The position numbers and the translations under genes were made by a program. This document shows positions 44,632 to 48,923 of a stretch of DNA of 48,923 nt, in pieces. Where the stretch lies: NCBI GenBank assembly GCA_009838845.1, contig VXRD01000102.1, forward strand, positions 1 to 48,923, in the 5' to 3' direction. Each line of letters opens with the position of its first letter. The stretch's first letter is position 1. The notes under the pieces were generated by a model that had not been told where the DNA came from, ran no database searches, and saw nothing but the letters and a program-made list of their open reading frames with translations. Source of the stretch: Gemmatimonadota bacterium (lineage in GTDB: Bacteria > Latescibacterota > UBA2968).

Positions 44632-44677
44632 AAAAACAGAAAGAGCCATAACACCTGAATGTTATGGCTCTTTGTTT
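44632..44677. terminator. Bidirectional rho-independent terminator
   Basis: AGAGCCATAACA (44641-44652) pairs with TGTTATGGCTCT (44659-44670) around a 6-nt loop, with an A-rich side before and a T-rich side after. It separates the PhyH gene (plus) from the amidohydrolase gene (minus). Confidence 0.93.
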
Positions 44678-44708
44678 TATACTCAGAGGGAGAGATCCCA
44701 TCAGATTC

Positions 44709-45533
44709 TCATCCTCCTTCACCAAAAGACCACAGTTTGAGAATCGTCTTACACAAAATCCATTCGAGATCGTCGTCATTAAAAAACATGTGGTCGCGTA
44801 TCAAATCCAGAGACCCTTTATACCCACAACTCCTGAATACATGGGGAAAATCCGTACCCCACATCAGCCGCTCGGGACCGTACACATCGTAAATGCACTT
44901 GATCATATCGTGCGTATCGCGATGCGGATAGGGCATATTGGATCGCTGTCCCACATTTGAAATCTTAACATGAACATTGGGATATTGTCCCCAATTGAGC
45001 AAATTGGTCAGCAGTGGTTTGGGATCCGGCTCACCCACGGGAATACCGGCAATGTGATCAACCACAACATTGACCTCGGGAAAACGGGCAATAATGGGTT
45101 CAACAGGCGCGTGATCCTCAGCCCCACCAAACAGATTGAAACACAGGCCCAGATCCCGGGCACGCGCCCACAGCGGATCCTTGTCAGATGCAGCCAAACC
45201 TGCAGGATCTCCATAACGCGACAAATGAATGCGCATCCCGCCAAAACCCTCTTCCCTGTGCAAACGCTCCAGCTCATCCGCGGCATCGGGCGACGTGGGA
45301 TCCACAAGCGCCTGCGCCGCCAGCTTATCCGGATACTGCTTGATACAATCGGCAACATACCGATTATCAAAAAGATAGTGAATCGGCTGAACAATAACCG
45401 CTTTATCCACCCCTGCGTCCGCCATCGTCTCAAACAAAAGCTCGACCGAACCCGCCTCATGCGGTCGGCTGGGACCGTAGGGATAAGTTTCTTCGTCATC
45501 GCTCCACACGTGGAGATGGGGATCAATAATCAT
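44709..45533 (-). CDS. Amidohydrolase-family metal-dependent hydrolase (TIM barrel)
   Basis: A 274-aa amidohydrolase-2-type protein. The start at 45533 follows AGGAGG by 7 nt and gives MIIDPHLHVWSDDEETYPYG with the metal-binding HxH (DPHLHVW). Further sites are KAVIVQPIHYLFDNR, VVDHIAGIP and the final Asp in RLMWGTDFPHVFRS. This subfamily hydrolyses lactones or decarboxylates aromatic acids, for example 2-pyrone-4,6-dicarboxylate or L-rhamnono-lactone. It lies 10 nt after the aldo/keto reductase, so the two likely act on the same sugar acid or lactone, an inference. Confidence 0.9.
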   Translation of the reverse strand: MIIDPHLHVWSDDEETYPYGPSRPHEAGSVELLFETMADAGVDKAVIVQPIHYLFDNRYVADCIKQYPDKLAAQALVDPTSPDAADELERLHREEGFGGMRIHLSRYGDPAGLAASDKDPLWARARDLGLCFNLFGGAEDHAPVEPIIARFPEVNVVVDHIAGIPVGEPDPKPLLTNLLNWGQYPNVHVKISNVGQRSNMPYPHRDTHDMIKCIYDVYGPERLMWGTDFPHVFRSCGYKGSLDLIRDHMFFNDDDLEWILCKTILKLWSFGEGG

Positions 45534-45543
45534 AATAAACCTC

Positions 45544-46455
45544 CTAAAAGCCACTCGGCGTATCTTGCAAAATTTTTTCAATACGTTCCAATTCATCATC
45601 CGAAAAATCGACATCTGCCGCGCCGACGTGTTCTTTGACCTGATCGGGATTTTTCGCACCAACGAGCACACATGTTACCTCCTCGCGGCGAAGAAGCCAG
45701 GCAATGGCGAGTTGGACCATAGTCATATTCTTGTCTGCGGCGACAGACTGTAACTCATCTGCCACTGCGAGATAACGGGCAAATAAATCGCCTTGAAAGC
45801 GAGATGAATTCGCGCGTTCGTCGTCTTCGGAAAAGACGTGGCCGGATGCGTATTTGCCCGTAAGCAAACCTTTCCCCAGGGGACTGTGCGCGAGAATACC
45901 AATACCCGTTTGTCTGCAAAAATCCAGGTCCTCGGCTTCAATATTTCGGTCAAACATATTGTAGCGCGGCTGATTCGAATGAAATGGGGCAATATCGTAC
46001 GCTTGTTGCATCTGTGCCGCATTGAAATTGGAAACCCCGATAAAGCGCGTCTTGCCCTGTTCTTGCAGCCGGGCCATAGTTTCCATACTCTCTTCAATGG
46101 GATATTGCGGATTCCAACTGTGGATTTGATACAAATCTACGTAATCGACATCGAGATTTCGCAGGCTATTTTCAATGGCGTTTTCAATATCCCCTCGAGA
46201 ATATTGACGACTGACTTTCGTTGCCAGAAAGCACCGCTCGCGATAGCCATCTTTGAGCGCTCTGCCCAGTGTGGCCTCGCTGGTGCGATATGCCTGTGCA
46301 GTATCGAGCAGGGTAATACCGCTGTCAATAGCAGTACGCACAGTATCAATACTATCCCTATCGCCCATATTGCCCATACCGCCGCCAATGGGCCAGGCAC
46401 CCAGGCCAATAACCGGGATGTCGGCACCGTCTTTGCCTAATTGTCGATGGTTCAT
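45544..46455 (-). CDS. Aldo/keto reductase
   Basis: A 303-aa NADPH-dependent reductase or dehydrogenase. Catalytic tetrad: Asp51 and Tyr56 (LLDTAQAYR), Lys80 (FLATKVS), His112 (YQIHSWN). ATG 46455 gives MNHRQLGKDGADIPVIGLGA with AGGAG upstream. C-terminal cofactor motif VLVGAKNPDQVKEHVGA. It heads a two-gene unit with the amidohydrolase. Such pairs occur in fucose/rhamnose-type oxidative pathways (dehydrogenase then lactonase), but substrate is not readable. Confidence 0.92.
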   Translation of the reverse strand: MNHRQLGKDGADIPVIGLGAWPIGGGMGNMGDRDSIDTVRTAIDSGITLLDTAQAYRTSEATLGRALKDGYRERCFLATKVSRQYSRGDIENAIENSLRNLDVDYVDLYQIHSWNPQYPIEESMETMARLQEQGKTRFIGVSNFNAAQMQQAYDIAPFHSNQPRYNMFDRNIEAEDLDFCRQTGIGILAHSPLGKGLLTGKYASGHVFSEDDERANSSRFQGDLFARYLAVADELQSVAADKNMTMVQLAIAWLLRREEVTCVLVGAKNPDQVKEHVGAADVDFSDDELERIEKILQDTPSGF

Positions 46456-46554
46456 ATAGACTCCTTTATAATAATAAGGTGCAGGTTCTGTGCTTGATAT
46501 TAAGCGCGTGATATGATACCTTGATCTCAACACATTAACCAGAACGGTCTTTTC

Positions 46555-47724
46555 ATGCCACTAATCAATACACCCAACGAACTCGAAACCCTTGTCAACC
46601 GCGCCCTGGACGCGCCCTGTGTGGGCATTGATACAGAATTTGTCTGGGAACAAACCTATTATCCGCGCCTGGGCATTATACAGGTGGGACTTTCAGAAAA
46701 TGATTGCCACCTGATAGATGCCGTCACATTATCGGATCTATCGCCTCTGGGGACCTTATTATCAGACCCCCACACCGTGAAAATTTTGCACGATGCACAG
46801 CAAGACCTCTGGATTTTAAGACGGATAACAGATGCCATCCCCTGCAATATATTCGATACGCGCTGTGCAGCGGGCTTCGCGGGTTTGAGTTCAAACCTAT
46901 CGCTGGGCAATCTATTGCGCATGCGTCTCAATATACAATTACCCAAAACAGAAACGCGCACAGACTGGTTGAGGCGACCATTATCGGACAAACAACTCGA
47001 ATATGCCCTGGATGACGTGCGCTTTTTGCCCGCCCTTCGCGAACATATCCTGACCGACATACAGCGACGAGGCCGAGAAAACTGGCTGGCAGAAGAACTC
47101 CGTCAGTACGATATCGCCAAATTGTACGACGACCGCGCCCCCGAAGAACAATATACGCGCGTAAAAGGCACGGGACGACTATCGAGACGCGATATGGCCA
47201 TCGTGCGCGAACTGGCCGCCTGGCGCGAAAAAAAAGCGCGACAGGTAGATCGCCCCAGAAATCGCGTGATAAGCGACGACGCCATCGTGCAAATTGCCCG
47301 GCGCAAGCCGCAATCAATTCAGTCGTTAAAACGAGTGCGGGGCATTGCGAGGGCAACCATAAATCAGTACGGCAATAGCCTCCTCAACACTGTACAGCGC
47401 GGATTGGCAATCGACGAAAAAAATTGCCCGCCCATATCGCTACCTGTGCGACCCGATCCCTTTGAGGATGCGCGTCTCGACCTCGCCATGGCATTTATGC
47501 GCGGACAATGTCTATCAGAAGGAATCGACATCGCAATGGTGGCATCGCGATCAGAAGTCAAAGAATTCATTTCCTCCCAAAAAAATGCGACAGATAATCC
47601 GTTGCACACAGGTTGGCGACGCGAATTTCTGGGCGCAGACCTCACTGCGCTCTTAACTGGCAAACACGCCATCGGCATCAATCCCAACACCCGCTTGCCA
47701 AACTTGCTCCGCGATAAACCATAA
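46555..47724 (+). CDS. rnd: Ribonuclease D
   Basis: 3'-5' exoribonuclease for tRNA maturation. DEDD motifs: Asp and Glu in VGIDTEFVWEQ, Asp in LHDAQQDLWIL, and YALDDVRFLPAL with the Tyr and Asp of the DEDDy type. Two HRDC-like helical domains follow (VRELAAWREKKARQVDRPRN; ARLDLAMAFMRGQCLSEGID). Length 389 aa is normal. Its promoter must lie in the 100 bp shared with the divergent aldo/keto reductase. Stands alone, 8 nt from the convergent YigZ gene. Confidence 0.94.
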   Translation: MPLINTPNELETLVNRALDAPCVGIDTEFVWEQTYYPRLGIIQVGLSENDCHLIDAVTLSDLSPLGTLLSDPHTVKILHDAQQDLWILRRITDAIPCNIFDTRCAAGFAGLSSNLSLGNLLRMRLNIQLPKTETRTDWLRRPLSDKQLEYALDDVRFLPALREHILTDIQRRGRENWLAEELRQYDIAKLYDDRAPEEQYTRVKGTGRLSRRDMAIVRELAAWREKKARQVDRPRNRVISDDAIVQIARRKPQSIQSLKRVRGIARATINQYGNSLLNTVQRGLAIDEKNCPPISLPVRPDPFEDARLDLAMAFMRGQCLSEGIDIAMVASRSEVKEFISSQKNATDNPLHTGWRREFLGADLTALLTGKHAIGINPNTRLPNLLRDKP

Positions 47725-47732
47725 TGCGCGCC

Positions 47733-48344
47733 TCACACCTCTTCAACCTGCGCCTGTCCTCTCGTGAGATTCCCCACTGCCTGCTTGAAAGGGCCAACCT
47801 GTTCTTCAGGCATAGCCAGTTCACATGTAATATCGGCCCCAAAATCTTCAGCGACAATACGTGCTTCAAAATCCGGAAGCAACCACTTGAAAGATTCATA
47901 AGCCGCATAGTCAATCGTCGCCAAAACAGCGACGCGCGTCACGCGCTCCGTACACTGAACCTTCTCAAGCGCGTGTTGAACGCCACCTGAATAAGCCCGC
48001 ACAAGCCCGCCCTTGCCCAACTTTGTCCCGCCAAAATAGCGCGTCACCACCACTACCACATCGCCGAGACCCGAATGCGTCAGCACAGTCAGCATAGGAC
48101 GACCAGCCGTACCGTGCGGCTCTCCATCATCGCTCATCCCCACATTGCCAGTCGTGCTTGGCGGCCCGATCAAAAATGCCCAGCAATTGTGTGAAGCATC
48201 TGGAAATTCGGCGCGAATTTGATCGATAAATATTCGAGCCTCTTCTCGTGCCGGTGTATGTGCCAGAGTAGTAATAAATCGACTACGCTTAATTTCATCC
48301 TCTACGCGGCATGTCTCGGCGGGAATGGGATAGCGATTGGACAT
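47733..48344 (-). CDS. yigZ: YigZ/IMPACT-family protein
   Basis: A 203-aa UPF0029/IMPACT protein. Start at 48344 gives MSNRYPIPAETCRVEDEIKR, the usual N-terminus; a longer in-frame extension reaches into the next gene and is unlikely. Conserved core: KRSRFITTLAHTPAREEA, HNCWAFLIG, NVGMSDDGEPHGTAGRPML, VVVVTRYFGGTKLGKGGLVR. A C-terminal ferredoxin-like domain (VAVLATIDYAAYESFKWLLP) completes it. Cellular role in bacteria is not settled; the eukaryotic IMPACT homologue regulates translation. Confidence 0.95.
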   Translation of the reverse strand: MSNRYPIPAETCRVEDEIKRSRFITTLAHTPAREEARIFIDQIRAEFPDASHNCWAFLIGPPSTTGNVGMSDDGEPHGTAGRPMLTVLTHSGLGDVVVVVTRYFGGTKLGKGGLVRAYSGGVQHALEKVQCTERVTRVAVLATIDYAAYESFKWLLPDFEARIVAEDFGADITCELAMPEEQVGPFKQAVGNLTRGQAQVEEV

Positions 48345-48349
48345 AAGAT

Positions 48350-48923
48350 CTACCACCCGTGAACAGAATGCCCTTCTTCCGGAAAAAAGGTAAAATCGAC
48401 AATAGAAGACACCCCCACACCGACGACATAACCGATCACAAGGCCAAAGAACAAAGGGATACAGCGCCGATAGAGCGAAATGCCACCAATGCGCAGAATA
48501 ATGAGCTTGGACGCCCAGGTCAGAAAAATACTGAAGGCATAGACCCGAGACCCCGACATCTTCTGAAAAGCCAGACCCAGGGGATGCAAGGGCCACCACG
48601 GGACGCGATTGCGAAGGAGCATAAGCAGACCCGCTTGCCCAAACCCAAAAATCCAGACCGCTATTTTACCCGGATCAAAAACCGTTTTATCCGCGCCGAC
48701 AATAGCGGAAACCATGCGATCATACGTGCGAATATTGGACCCGCTAAAACCCGACAGCCCTAAATTTTGACCCGCGTAATTATATCCCAAATGGACAATA
48801 AAAAGACAAGACCCGAAGAACCCCGAGGCAAAAGCCAGCAGAACGATCCAGAAAACCCATCGGCGGCGGACGTCATTCCCCAAAAGTATGAGGTGATGAG
48901 GCAACGCGGGCCATGCGGGAATG
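48350..48923 (-). CDS. Partial multi-pass membrane protein, DUF6785-like C-terminus
   Basis: The reading frame is open to the right window edge (codons IPAWPA precede the visible part without a stop), so only the last 190 or so residues are seen. At least four hydrophobic helices are present. The ending HPLGLAFQKMSGSRVYAFSI, then LIILRIGGISLYRRCIPLFF, then GLVIGYVVGVG resembles the C-terminus of the large DUF6785 family found in Planctomycetes and Latescibacterota. Function unknown. Its stop is 5 nt from the YigZ start, so they share a transcript. Confidence 0.75.
   Translation of the reverse strand, partial: IPAWPALPHHLILLGNDVRRRWVFWIVLLAFASGFFGSCLFIVHLGYNYAGQNLGLSGFSGSNIRTYDRMVSAIVGADKTVFDPGKIAVWIFGFGQAGLLMLLRNRVPWWPLHPLGLAFQKMSGSRVYAFSIFLTWASKLIILRIGGISLYRRCIPLFFGLVIGYVVGVGVSSIVDFTFFPEEGHSVHGW

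Overview
The window looks like a chromosomal piece of an uncultured Gram-negative bacterium of the Latescibacterota/Poribacteria/Planctomycetes kind. That placement is an inference. It rests on three phytanoyl-CoA-dioxygenase-family oxygenases, an enolase-superfamily enzyme, pectin-active enzymes, an amidase and BNR-propeller genes, a DUF6785-like membrane protein at the right edge, an outer-membrane porin, and many short REP-like hairpins. No rRNA or tRNA gene was seen.

Layout. 1-4250 (minus strand): urea ABC-transporter genes urtA and urtB with a porin gene between them; the left edge is an 8-bp tandem array. 4576-14491 (plus strand): a tightly packed run with an uronate/pectin flavour: CoA-binding protein, PL10 pectate lyase, aldo/keto reductase, YiaK-like reductase, PhyH oxygenase, two short SDRs, a PL22-like oligogalacturonate lyase, an S9 peptidase and an alpha/alpha-toroid protein. 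14470-21190: an AT-richer defence island. On the plus strand it carries zorA-zorB-HNH (Zorya type II layout) and a small protein. Facing them on the minus strand is a three-gene operon of GHKL (MORC/MutL-like) ATPase, unknown protein and class-beta DNA methyltransferase. 21703-22827: a mandelate-racemase-family enzyme that lacks one metal ligand. 22947-24790: a second small cassette, a PD-(D/E)xK nuclease gene plus a HigA-like antitoxin gene with no HigB, bounded by 41-bp inverted repeats.

24801-29098 (minus strand): a lyase-like protein, then an ECF sigma, anti-sigma, HtrA-like operon in which the HtrA protein has lost all three catalytic residues. 29305-31299: acetyl-CoA synthetase. 31353-33881: an Rpn-type nuclease, a 56-aa minus-strand gene, and a HigBA-type toxin-antitoxin pair between two 60-bp direct repeats. 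33881-40473 (minus strand): a long run with a BNR propeller, an orphan antitoxin, an acetamidase, a histidine-rich membrane protein, bioA, bioD, a THUMP RNA methyltransferase and a cupin. 40621-44620: two PhyH oxygenases around an APC-USP fusion transporter. 44709-48923: amidohydrolase, aldo/keto reductase, RNase D, YigZ and a partial membrane protein.

How it fits together. The left third combines nitrogen scavenging (urea uptake) with breakdown of pectin to uronates. The best candidates for something new are the two defence cassettes: the convergent Zorya II / GHKL-ATPase-methyltransferase island, and the inverted-repeat-bounded nuclease plus orphan-antitoxin unit. Next is the triad-less HtrA in the sigma-factor operon.
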